Assembly: GCA_947561395.2 (NCBI GenBank)
Contig: OX387182.1
Location: 1,188,001 to 1,252,000, forward strand
DNA length: 64,000 nt
Direction: 5' to 3'
Origin: Buxus sempervirens
Lineage: Eukaryota > Streptophyta > Magnoliopsida > Buxales > Buxaceae
Within the stretch, counting starts at the first letter, position 1. Every line of letters begins with the position of its first letter. Below the pieces are notes generated by a model. The model had not been told where the DNA came from, searched no databases, and saw only the letters and a list, made by a program, of their open reading frames with translations. The position numbers and the translations under genes were made by a program. Below are positions 34,142 to 44,938 of this stretch, one piece after another.

Positions 34142-36545
34142 TGTGAAATCCCAAATTTTCAAAAAAAAAAAAAAGAATTAAATATGAATATTTGGATAAT
34201 TAGGGATTTTATTTGAAATAATTGGGAGATTTATTATAGTATAATGATTTGAGGAATTTTTCATTAATCAGGGATACAATATTAGATCAAAATAATAAGG
34301 AGAATAAATCTTGAAAATTTTGGAAGGAATTCAGTAGATAAATGTGTCATAGTAAAAAAAAGAAGGTATTTTAGTCTTTTTATATTAAGCCAATCATTAA
34401 ATTGATTATTTAAATAATATTAAATCTAAAATAATTAATTAGATTTAAGTTGGGTTGAATTTGATTTTAGATTGCTTGATTTATGGTTTAATTAATGGAA
34501 AAAGGGCTATTGGTGATTATAATTAATTAGGGGCCTTAAAGGAGGGAGATAGAAGGTTTTGGGTTTCTTTAGAAGATCCCATGATCAAGAGAGAGTGAAA
34601 GGAAGGAGCTCACTGCTAGATCTAGAATAACAGAGAAAGAGAGATCGACAAGAGCAGGAAGAGGAAAGAGAAAAAGAAGAAAGGATTTATTGCGTTCTAG
34701 GGGCAAGTAGTAACCTTTCTCTTGGCAAAATTTGCATGGTTTATTATTTAGACGATAAATATCATGTTCTTCGGATTTGTGATGTTTTAGATGGATTTTG
34801 TTGGGGTTTAAAACATGGAAAAATTATACATTGTTCTTCCCGTTAGAATTCTGTTTACGTTGACATTAGATGAAAAACATGATTTTAGTTTAAGATCTGA
34901 TTGATTGTGTTTGGAATGTTTTATTATATGTAAATAATGATTTTAGATGAGTTAGAATTGATCTTGATTGATAGAAACGAATTTTAGAGGATTTATATTG
35001 AAAAATCGGATTTCTGAAAAATTCTTACACGAGCGCTAGACACATCGCTTGAGCGCATTGCTGGGGGACATTTTGTTCTGTTTTTATTTTTAAAGATCGC
35101 TAGACAGATCGGTTGAGCGATTTGTTGAGCGTCCGTTAGAAAAATGGTTTTGATAGACCGCCGTAAAGGGTTGAGGGCCCTGTCGAGCGCCAAACCCGGA
35201 ATTTTTTATTTTTGGGAAATTAACCAGATTTTGATTATAAAATAATTTTCGGGCAAATCCAACATATGTACAAATAATATTTGGGTGTTTATGAGTTGTT
35301 TTCAGTGACTGAATGATTTCATAAAAATTATACAAGATTTTGGGTACGTTTTGCTAAACCGACTTTTATTTAGATTTATTGTTCAAAATTGTTTTCTTTT
35401 CAACTTGACACGATTTTATTGGTTTCTGCATTTGTATTTGAATTACCTAAAGATGTTTTTAGAGTTGCTATGACAGAATTGTGATTATTTTCCTCCGTGT
35501 ACCTCGGAGTGGTTGTTTTCTCACTCATGTAGCTTGGGTTGAGATTTAGATATCCTCCATCTATCTTGGAGTTGATTTGTAGCTTTTCTTTATTTCCGTG
35601 TATTTCGGAGTAATTTGGTACCTCTTCATGTATCTTGGAGTTGAAATTAAAGTGTTCATCGAGAATTTCTGATTTTTTTTTTGATAGATTTGTTGAAAAA
35701 CATTGATCCAATCAATAATTATGTTGAATTGATAGGTAAAGTATATTTAATGATTTAGAAGATTATTTCAGTGATTCAGAAAGATCAAATTATGTTTTGG
35801 TAGTTTGAATTCCAAAATTTTAGAAAATTTTAGAATCTGTTCGCGATCTGTGTTTTTGGCCGAGCACCTGGTATTGTGCTCGAGCGCATCCCCAAGCGCT
35901 TTACTTGATCCTTTATGATATATTGAGCTTTTATGATATAATTTGTTAATTGTGGTACAGAGTTTTCTTATTTATATTGCATGATTAGAGAAAAATTATT
36001 GAAGTTCAATTTAGAAGGTAATTGAGGATTTTGAGAAGTGGCTGATTTGAGATAAATAGTAAGGTGAATCTTTGAGGTTTCTGATATAATTTTTACTGTT
36101 TAATGCTCATACCTGAAGCAGGAAATTGGTGATGGTTGATTAAGCATGCAAGGTATTGTGTGCTTAATTGAATGATGAGCCAATTGTATATAGCCATATT
36201 TCGGTAGTGTAAGGTATCGGCCAATGCTTAACACATACTTGAATATTAAGCTTTGTACAAATGGGGTATATAATGTAATATTTATATGTGTATGAGGAAA
36301 GGTGTGTATATGCTATTTCGGTTTAATTTAAGCCAGAAGGGGATCTGCATGATTTCTTCCCTATCCTTCATATAGGTGCACATATATGAAAAAGATTGGT
36401 GGTAGCAAGTCATGATGTTCTCTTCTGAGTTATTTTCGTACTTTATTAGTGGGCATTGGTATTGAGAACAAGAAATTATAAACAATTAAATTTATGAGGA
36501 TTATTGGGGATGGAATTATATTTTTGATTTAATAATATTTTGGAA
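34142..36545 (+). mobile_element. Forward-oriented Gypsy-like LTR (solo or truncated)
   Basis: Starts TGTGAAATCCCAAATTTTCA, a common plant Gypsy LTR start. It continues with AATTAGGGGCCTTAAAGG and TTTTGGGTTTCTTTAG, then a GA-rich leader (34580-34690). The middle has recurring GAGCG and CGCTAGAC words (about 35030-35190, 35870-35900). It has no coding capacity. Its 3' boundary runs into the hairpin at 36546. Length is about 2.4 kb if one unit. Confidence 0.55.
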
Positions 36546-36623
36546 TTTAATGAATGCGTAGTGGATTAGAAAGATAAAGGATGAGATCTTTCAAATCCAC
36601 TACGCTTCCCCTACGCATTCATT
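36546..36623. repeat. Hairpin at the junction of two opposed LTRs
   Basis: AATGAATGCGTAGTGGATT, then AGAAAGAT, is followed after a loop of about 10 bases by ATCTTTCAAATCCACTACGC and, after an 11-base insertion, ATTCATT. The arms are almost perfectly complementary. It marks the symmetry point between the flanking LTRs. Confidence 0.7.
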
Positions 36624-37928
36624 AGTGGGTGCTCGACATATCGCTCAACATAGGTCAGGCGCCTATTATAATTACACGAGCACCTAACCCCACGCTTGAC
36701 CGACTTGTTGGACTCTCGCCCAATTTCGGTATTTTTTTTGGTTTTCTTTTGTTTTTATTTGATCTAAATCTACTTTTAATTAACCTAAATCATCTCTACA
36801 ACACTCTAAACCTATTCTCACTAATTTATTTCGGATTTAAGATGTCTACAGAGATTAAACTCATTCAAATCAATATTTCAATTCTACCAAGAACACAGGA
36901 CTTTTCGGGGGAAACCTTTTCAATTCATAGAAACATAATTTTATCTAAATCAAAACGTTGAATAACATCCGAAATCACGACAAACATGCAATTCCTCTAG
37001 TTTTCAAGTGATTGCTACTTGTCTCATTACGCAAAATCCATATTCCCGATAAATCTGGTATTGCAACCTCGTTTCTGCCATTATTGCTTCATTCAGGTTT
37101 CTCCAAACAAGATCTCCACCATTCATATTGAAGTATCACCAGCCACGAGCAAAACCTCCAAATTTGAAATCGATCCAACGGTTGCTCGGCTCTAGATTGT
37201 AGTTTGAAGAACGTTGGTCAAAACTTTCTATAGCTACTTCTCTCTCTAGAAACCTCTTATTCTCTCTATTTTTTCCAAGCGTATACTCCCTTCCTTTCTA
37301 CTTTTTTCTCCATTAAACTTGAACTTAGGAAACCCTAAATCTCCTTTATTGTCTTACTTAAATAGATTACTAAATAAGAGTCCTAATAGAATTAGGAAAC
37401 TTTTTAAATAATCCCAATTGCCTATCTCATTCTAGTTCCCCTTTCTAATTTTTTTATTTCTTAAATCCCCTTCAAAAGAAACTCCTATTTTGTTGAATTT
37501 TCGTGCATATTTTAATACCTATTTTAAGACATTACTTAAACACCTTATTAAGTCATTTTTTCTCCAAATTAAGGCCCATAATTGATTATAATAACTAATA
37601 GGCCCTTTTCACTTTCTTTAAGCCTTAAGTATTGCTATGAATATTCAAACCTATCCCAACTAAATTTTAAATTTCTATTTTCCAATTCTAATAATTTCTT
37701 ATTAAATTAATTTATTATTTGGTCCATTTGTTATTTACTAAAATACCCTTTTTATTATCCTCCTAAATTGATTTCCTTTCAAAATTTTCTTTTATTTTGA
37801 AATTCTTATTTATTTAAATTATTAATCAGCTAGATCTTCCTTTTTCTTTCTAAATTTATTTATTCCCCTATTTTCCTCTTCTTATTTATGCCCTTTTTAT
37901 TTTTACAAAATTTTGGGGTTTTATATTT
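36624..37928 (-). mobile_element. Reverse-oriented Gypsy-like LTR
   Basis: Read on the minus strand from about 37928, it begins TATAAAACCCCAAAATTTTG, a degenerate version of the LTR start at 34142. It then has ATTATGGGCCTTAATTTGG, GATTTAGGGTTTCCTAAG and a GA-rich leader, in the same order as the forward LTR. Sequence identity is loose, so it is a relative and not a recent copy. It ends within a few tens of bases of the first ZFWD exon remnant. Confidence 0.5.
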
Positions 37929-37954
37929 GGTAATAAAGTTTTCTTTCTTATCAG

Positions 37955-40900
37955 GTGTGGGACCTTGTGACTTTACAATTTATCTAAACCAAGGATGTTA
38001 ATTTTGCATTTCGCCAAAATTTTGGCAAAATTGCATCATGCCAGAATTGTGGCAAAGTTTCCTTCCTTATCAGGTGTGGGGCCTTGTGACTTTACAATTT
38101 CTCAGGAAATATATGTTTTCCTTGTATTTTTTTGGTTTATTTTATTTATAATGCATGCATGGGTGTGATATAAATCTAAAACATCCAGGAAAACAAAAAA
38201 GAAATGTGTTGTATATGTCATTCATGCATACCATAGATAGAAAATCAAGGGAAATGAGATAATATCATAATACTAATCGAGTCAACACATACAAAAGGGT
38301 TAAAAACTTAGTTTCAATACAATTACAATCATATATCTAGTATATCCCACGTGGATTAGTGGATTTGTTTTTTTAGATGTTTTGGATTTATTTCACACCC
38401 ATTTATGCATTATAAATGTATTAAACAAAAATAAATAAAAAACACAAGACAAATATATTTTTCCCCCATTTCCCCAACCCTCACTTGGGAAATTTGGGGA
38501 AATTTCGCCGAAATAGGGAATCTGGAGAAATCTTGTTTTCCCCAGTCATTTCATGTCGTCACCTTGCTGATTCCGAAATTTCGCGAGATTGAAAACCCTG
38601 ATCCAGCTAAATGAGCATACTTCCGTTGTAACATCTGTTATTTTTTGGGATAACTACTTATTATCAAGTTCATTGGACTGTACAACTAATGTTTGTTAGT
38701 TTTTTGGTTTCTATGCTTTTTGCTTGCATCATGCCAGATCTATCAACTTAGATCTCTCTCTGTCTCATCTGTTTTTGCCTGTGTGGGTTGCTATTGAAAG
38801 CGGCAGGCTGGAAGTGACAGATACCCAAAAATGGGACCATTTATGCTATTTTTGAATTCCCTTTTGCTTTCTTTTTTTCATCGTTTGGCCTAAAATAATT
38901 TGAGGAATGCTTAGATGGTAATGAAAGTGGCTTAGGTTTATGTTCTTTAATCCCATCTTGTGAAGTTTTTTTTCTTGAATATCACCTTTTGACATCAAAG
39001 GTTGCATTAATCGTAATTGTTGGCATTGGCCCAGTATATATTGGTATTTATGGTTTATGCAGTGCATTGCCTTCTTTGGTCATTAGGAGGCATTTTCTCT
39101 GTAAAAAAACTATTTCTGAAGCACCAGATTTGTATTATTTGGATTGTTTGTTGCTACACATCTATTGCCTGGAGCTGAAGTCTTTTTAACTATTTGAATG
39201 TTGTCACTCTCAATGCTTTGTTGTGTTCCTCTTTTCACGTAGAAAGTTTTCATTGCGAATTTGTTGTAAAGATCTCATTGGAATGTTTGTTGGACCGTTC
39301 TTTTCGTTCATTTGTGCCCGTTTGGTTATTTCAATGTTGTTTGCTTACACATATTAAGGTTTGAAATGGGCTTTCTTCTTGTTATACCCCAGGTGTCTTC
39401 ACTTTGATGAATATGCCCAATATGTATGGCATGGACAGTGGATATTGAATCTAAAAGGAGATTTGTCATTCAGATGTTGTGGTTGACTATTTTTGTTTCA
39501 TGACCACAGGATTGGTGTCATCATGGAAAACACTAGCAGGATCACTTTCTTGATTTTTGTGAATGTTTGATTATGATACTTGATTCTCTTCCCTTCTAGG
39601 TTAGCTTTTCATGCAATTTGGTGTACCCAGGTGTGGACAGACAGACAATAATGGGCAATTTCTGTGCTTTCAGTACTGTAGGTGCCTTTGTGAATCCTTA
39701 TGGGCTTGTCATTCACTTTTGGAAATTTTGTAATTGGATACAAAGCTTAATATTGTGGAAGTCTTTTTTCCTTTCACTGGTATTAGAGAGACCAAGAATC
39801 TCAGTACTTAAGAGTGTAGTGTTAGAAGATGATTATCCATGATTATCTTGTGGTGAAGGAAATCTTATGTAGCTCTTTGAGTCGGTCGCTCTCTCAGATC
39901 TTTATTATGTAATACCTACAAAACAGTTTCTTGTCAAAAGTGCTTAGACTGGCTGATAGGTTTACAGATGGTGTAGCTAAGATCAGCGTGCCTTAGGAGG
40001 GCTATCTTTTGGTGAACCAAGTTGTTGTCAGGTGAAAGATGTTTTCATGTATAGGGCCTATAGGCCAGTATGTATTAGATGGGACTAGTATAGGGTAATG
40101 GTATTGAGAAAATTTGGAAAAATGTAAAAAAATAAGCTACAGCCTATTGCTGTTATCTGTACATCCTGGATTACTCTTAAGTTCCAGAGGGATTACTCCT
40201 AACTTTGAGAGAGAGGGAGGGGAGGAGGAGGGTGGTGTTGCCCATTCATCTCCATTGGTGCCAAATCCAGATTGGAAAGTTATTGTGTGACATTACTGGT
40301 CTTTTCTGTTCTGCTATCTTATTGTGGAATGAAAAGAAAAAATCTGGGTTAGGGGTCTTGTTTGTATTTTCAATTTTTCATTTCCTTTCACCTTGTGTTG
40401 TGTTGGCTTGTTTTGGCATGATATTACCAACCTTCTTCAGTGATTTAACTGGAAAAAAATTGATTCTGATGTCATGATTAAGGATGCCTATACAGAAACA
40501 AAGGACAAAGTTTGTGGAAGGGATGCATGTAATTACTAGGAATCCCACAAAGATGTTTCACATGATTGACTTGTAGGAAGGGGGAATGGAGCCTTTAGGT
40601 AATTTTGCCCCAGAAAAGTAAAGGAATTTTAAAAACTTGGTCAACTTTGTTGTTTATTTCTGGGGGATAATAGAGGTCTTCTCATATCTTCTGTTTGATT
40701 TCTGCATGGAATCCAAATTTTCAAGATAAATTTCGGCAAACTTCTGCAAGTATTAAATTCATGATTATATGCATGCTGTTGATACTGAAGGGTGTTGTGG
40801 GCTAGGAATTTTGGATCCTTATGAGTAACAGATTCAACGTGCAAACTATAATGGTACAAAAGAGACTGTATGTTGTAAATGCTATGGCTTTAGGGATGGG

Positions 40901-43288
40901 TGGGCCTAGAATTTGATGGAGGCTTCTTTAGAATATGGGATAGATCAGCGGAAGGGGACAACTTAGCAGTCTCATCTACGTTGCAATTTCTGGAAGCCAA
41001 GTAATCGGCTCTTCTTGGAGGCTGCAACCCTTTCTGAAGTGGGTAGTTCAAGGTGGAAGGCAATTGTTAGCATCATATCATGGGCTTGCTATCCTTAATA
41101 TTTATGCCTTGATTAAATACAACTTTTATTATGAATAGGTTTTATCAACATGCTTTTCTAAATTTATTTTCTTTCTCTGTTTGTGAGTGCAAATTTTGCT
41201 AAACGTTGACTCATTAGCAAGCCTTGATGTGCATTAGGCGTTCAGTATTTTCAGTTGCATTTTCCCCAGATATTAATTTTTAATTCAAGTTCCTTTTCCT
41301 TTTGATTGGTAAAGGAGAAGAAAATTTCTGCCGCTTTGACATACAAAAAGTATAATTAAATTATAGAGGTACGAAGAAATAAAAAGGACTAAAATTAGGG
41401 TGGTTTTGCTAGTAGTTAACTAATTAGCAAGCTCTGGAGTATATGAGTCAGTTTGTGTTTTCTTGAGCTCTTTCAAATGATAGTTATAGTGGATTAATAG
41501 TGAAGCGAAATTATGCCCCTTGACTTGTAAAAGGAATAAACCCCATTCCCCTCTCACCTTATATAGAAAAATTGCGAAAGAGAGCGCGAGTGAGAGAGGG
41601 GTGGGTGGGGGGAGGGAGTGAATGAGGCCGGCTCATTTCCAAGAGTCCTTATGCAGAAAAATTATGGTAGATCTGATTATTAGCGATATAAAAGTTTTTG
41701 GTGCCCGAAACTATAAATGAGCAATATTCAAAATGTTTTATTGCCATCTTACTCTGGAATTTGTGTCCTGTCTTTTGTTGATTTAGGTGTGGATTTGGGT
41801 TATCATGATGAGAAAAAATATGATGGAAATGACAATCTACTGTGATTTTCACATATCGTTATTGTCCTATGATTCGTGGTTGCTCTTTCACAGATTGTTG
41901 TGGTTGATTCTGAGATCTTAAATAATTTCTGGTTGCTAATTGTTGTGTTACAAACTGAATCTTACTTAATGTGGATGCTAAGAAGCATACTTAGACATCC
42001 TGCCTTATTCCATGGATGCATCTAGTTTGTACTGTGTTATCTTCCAGTGTTCATGAGAAGTGTAAGATTGTATTATTATAAAACAGCAATTAAAAAAAAA
42101 AGAAAGAAACTTATCATAACTACAATAAGGTTTGTCAATAAAAACCTTGTTCATTCATTGCAGCCTGTAGAAAGCTAAATCTTCAATTGTAGTATGTGTT
42201 TTCAAAACCTTTCGGACAGCCTCCATTCTGGTTCTTTTTTATGTTCTCTTCACTCACTCAGATTCTTTAATGTGTAACCCCTTGCACCGGTTTGCCATAT
42301 CATATCTTAGTCTTTGCTTTACATGTACAACCCATGTTCACCCTCTTTGCTCTCATCTCCTCTTCAAGCAACACTTGAGGCACTCTTGGATATTTGCAAG
42401 TAAGCTTGCATGGTTATATTGCCTATAAATATTGCTAATTATATTTATTTACCTTTTGGTTCCTTTATTGTTATTGGGAATTCACCTATATGCCAAGTGG
42501 GCTCTGTCACCTCGTTTGGCATTTTGAAAAAATGGTTGTCACCAGGTTAAGGCATGTTACCGAAGTTCTGGTTTTGGTTTCTTATGCGTTAACAGCAATT
42601 ATGTTTGGATTTTCCCTTGCATCATAAGGCAATCCTTGTTGGGTAAACTTGCTTGCTTCTAAATTTCCTGCCTTCTCCTGTTGACTAAAAATATACATTG
42701 TGGGATTTTTTTTGTGGTTGACTCCTGACACATTGTTCATGATGCATAAATGTTTGTATTTGATATCGTGTACGGTGGTGTAATGTTCTGGGTTTGTGGG
42801 TGGGGTTTTGGGAGTGGTGGTGGTGTTTCTTATGCACTGTACGCATTGCATTAGTCTTTTTATCTGTTAGAAATTGTTCAATATCACGTTTCTTGTGTTT
42901 CCTTTATTTTTTTGGCCAGTATAACTTTTGAGGATTAAGTGAATTTTGTATCTTATTTTCATAATACATGTTTCATTTGTTACAGGTTGTGACTATCCTC
43001 TTCGGAATACATGATTTAGAAGCTAAACCAGTATTGTTTTGCTCGTGCAGTGACAATTCTGTTCATTTCTACGATTTACTTTCTTGGGAGGTTATTCAAC
43101 TATTTTTTTTAAAAACCTTTTTTTTTTTCTTAATGTTGATTTAGATTTGCAGAGGGAGACATGATATTGTCAAAATGGAAGTTCGAGCCTCCTAGTTAGG
43201 GCTTGGGGGCTTATTTTTCAGTGGTGATGGAATTGGGCAGGTGACCCTATGGAAGTTGTTCGATGAACCATCTGCAATGGCTCCATGA
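37955..43288 (+). pseudogene. ZFWD (CCCH zinc finger + WD40) gene relic
   Basis: Exon remnants of the C-terminal WD40 part of a plant ZFWD protein, in correct order. 37955-37981 reads VWDLVTLQF, and again 38074-38100 (VWGLVTLQF) through a 119-bp duplication. 38781-38855 reads VWVAIESGRLEVTDTQKWDH. 42986-43090 reads VVTILFGIHDLEAKPVLFCS then DNSVHFYDLLSWE, with intact AG and GT borders. 43153-43288 reads VKMEVRAS, stop, LGLGGLFFSGDGIGQVTLWK and a natural terminator. Lesions: the exon for the preceding WD40 blade and everything upstream, including the CCCH fingers, are absent; there is a frame shift at the start of the last exon; and a TAG lies inside it. The two opposed LTRs end just upstream of the first remnant, so an insertion or rearrangement probably removed the 5' half. 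The 38.9-42.9 kb interval between exons holds no recognisable gene. Confidence 0.85.
38900..42980. other. Interior of the ZFWD relic; no other gene seen
   Basis: About 4 kb of ordinary-composition sequence. Frames such as 39618-39842 and 40205-40477 have no identifiable domain. A GA/GC-rich tract lies at about 41570-41630. It may be an expanded intron containing decayed elements. Confidence 0.35.
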
Positions 43289-43401
43289 ATGGCACCAGTT
43301 TTTATGTCCATTGGTCACATTATTTTATTCTTTGGTCCTTTTTCTTGTAAGTTAGGAGGCCAGAGGTCTAAGGATCAAATCTCCTTTCTGCTGGTCAGTC
43401 C

Positions 43402-43717
43402 AAGGACTGAGGCAATTATCTATGACTGCAAGAACGGTGCACTCTTGTGGTGATGTTCCAATTTCCCCAACTAAGGTGGGTCCGATTTGGTAGCGATGCC
43501 AATCTGAATATTCCTCAATGGGGAGGAAGCCCCTGACCATGCTAGTAGCCCAACACGCGAAGGACTGAGGCAATTATCTATGACTGCAAGAACGGTGCAC
43601 TCTTGTGGTGATGTTCCAATTTCCCCAACTAAGGTGGGTCTGATTTGGTAGCGATGCCAATCTGAATATTCCTCAATGGGGAGGAAGCCCCTGACCATGC
43701 TAGTAGCCCAACACGCG
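43402..43717. repeat. 158-bp perfect-length tandem duplication
   Basis: 43402-43559 and 43560-43717 are consecutive copies starting AAGGACTGAGGCAATTATCT. I see a single C/T difference (GGGTCCGATT versus GGGTCTGATT). The minus-strand frames that contain it share a peptide only because of the duplication. Near identity means it is recent. Confidence 0.95.
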
Positions 43718-43832
43718 AAGATTATGCAATGTAATATCCAATTTTGCTTTCGGTGCGTGGCCACTACAATCCATCGGAAGTAAAACAGAAGAATTGGATT
43801 TTGGGCCTTTATTTATCCAAGTTATATTTTTG

Positions 43833-44259
43833 AATAAATTACATTTGCCTCCATTGTGGTTTCGGATAATTGCAGACACCTCTCCTAAGGTTTTTAAAAT
43901 AACACTTACCTCCCCTCTATTTTTGTTATCTACTTCATACCCTTTCCTTTTGCATAAATTTTATTAAAATATGAATATGTTTTGACAAATTTATCCTTCT
44001 TTAGGTACAAAAAAGTGTAAGATTTTTATGTTTTTTTTTTATAATGATAAATAATTTTTAAAAGTTAAGACTTCTTAATAATCAATTTAAAAATTATGAG
44101 TGATTTTATTATTTAAAATTTGAATTTTTCTTATTTTAAGTAAAATAGTGAAATTATATTTTATATGTTTTATAAGGGAGGTAAGTGTCATTTAGGAAAC
44201 CTCACAGGAGAGGTATTTGCAGTTGTTAGAAACCATGAAAGAGGTAAGTGTAATTTATT
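43833..44259. mobile_element. MITE-like element with terminal inverted repeats
   Basis: The left end AATAAATTACATTTGCCTCC then ATTGTGGTTTC is matched by the reverse complement of the right end (GAAACCATGAAAGAGGTAAG then TGTAATTTATT). Sub-terminal pairs CCTCCCC...AAGTG and GGGAGGTAAGTGTCATTT also fold back. The AT-rich interior is about 230 bases with no coding. Length is about 427 bp. The TIR words (taaattacacttacctcc) are common in plant MITEs. A target duplication was not certain. Confidence 0.7.
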
Positions 44260-44269
44260 ATCTTAGTAG

Positions 44270-44938
44270 CATTCTCTTATTTTGGGATGAGACTTATTAA
44301 TTTTGTTGTATATGGGACTCAAAACGAGTAGACTGGCGGAAGTGAGAAGCAGTTAGGTTAAATAGCTTCTGTTTATATGACAATTGACATAGAAGTTGAA
44401 TAGGAACAAACGGCTTTTGAGACATTACATATTACGTCCAAGCGGAAGTAAAATTCCTTATTTTTTTTATTTAATAGTGAGAGAACCCTAACCATTCTGA
44501 TCTTTGATCGCGAAGATCATAAGAGAAATGCATGTTTAAGATTGAAGTGGGCAGAGAGAACGGTTGAAGAAGGCACCTCAATTCTTTCTAAATCATCCCG
44601 TTTTATTGACAGCCAGGAACATAAAACTGGTTGGGTGTAAAGTAATGGTGCCTTCCACGTGTATAAGTAGTAGAACATGCTATAGGGGCGGGTTAGGGTT
44701 TGCCAAAACCCGCCCGTTGCCACCCCTTTTCAGACGGTCGCACAAGAAGGGGTCATTCCATTGTTACAAGAACTAAAACCGCATCAAAGCATAACAGTAA
44801 TTAGAGGAGACTGCCACATGTGCGTCTAGCCTTCGTCCACGACTCCACCTTGATGCCTCCGGGGCTGAAATAGCAAGAGAATGATCTTCCGCCCCTCGCC
44901 CTCACACATCAAAAGAAGAAGCTCTCGAGCCTAAATCC
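44270..44938. promoter_or_regulatory. Upstream region of the small three-exon gene
   Basis: No gene was found. It contains CCACGTGTATAAGTAG (44655-44670), a G-box-like CACGTG next to a TATAAG, and a hairpin GGCGGGTT...AACCCGCC (44687-44714). Transcription probably begins between here and the ATG at 44939, but no start can be fixed by eye. Confidence 0.35.

Noticed and set aside
33313-34216. Several 68-122-codon frames on both strands in a GC-richer block
   Set aside because: Overlapping on both strands, no recognisable motif, and next to an LTR start. Composition effect.
43352-43764. Two minus-strand frames with a shared peptide, as if a duplicated gene
   Set aside because: The shared peptide is produced by the 158-bp DNA duplication; the frames have no start context or domain.
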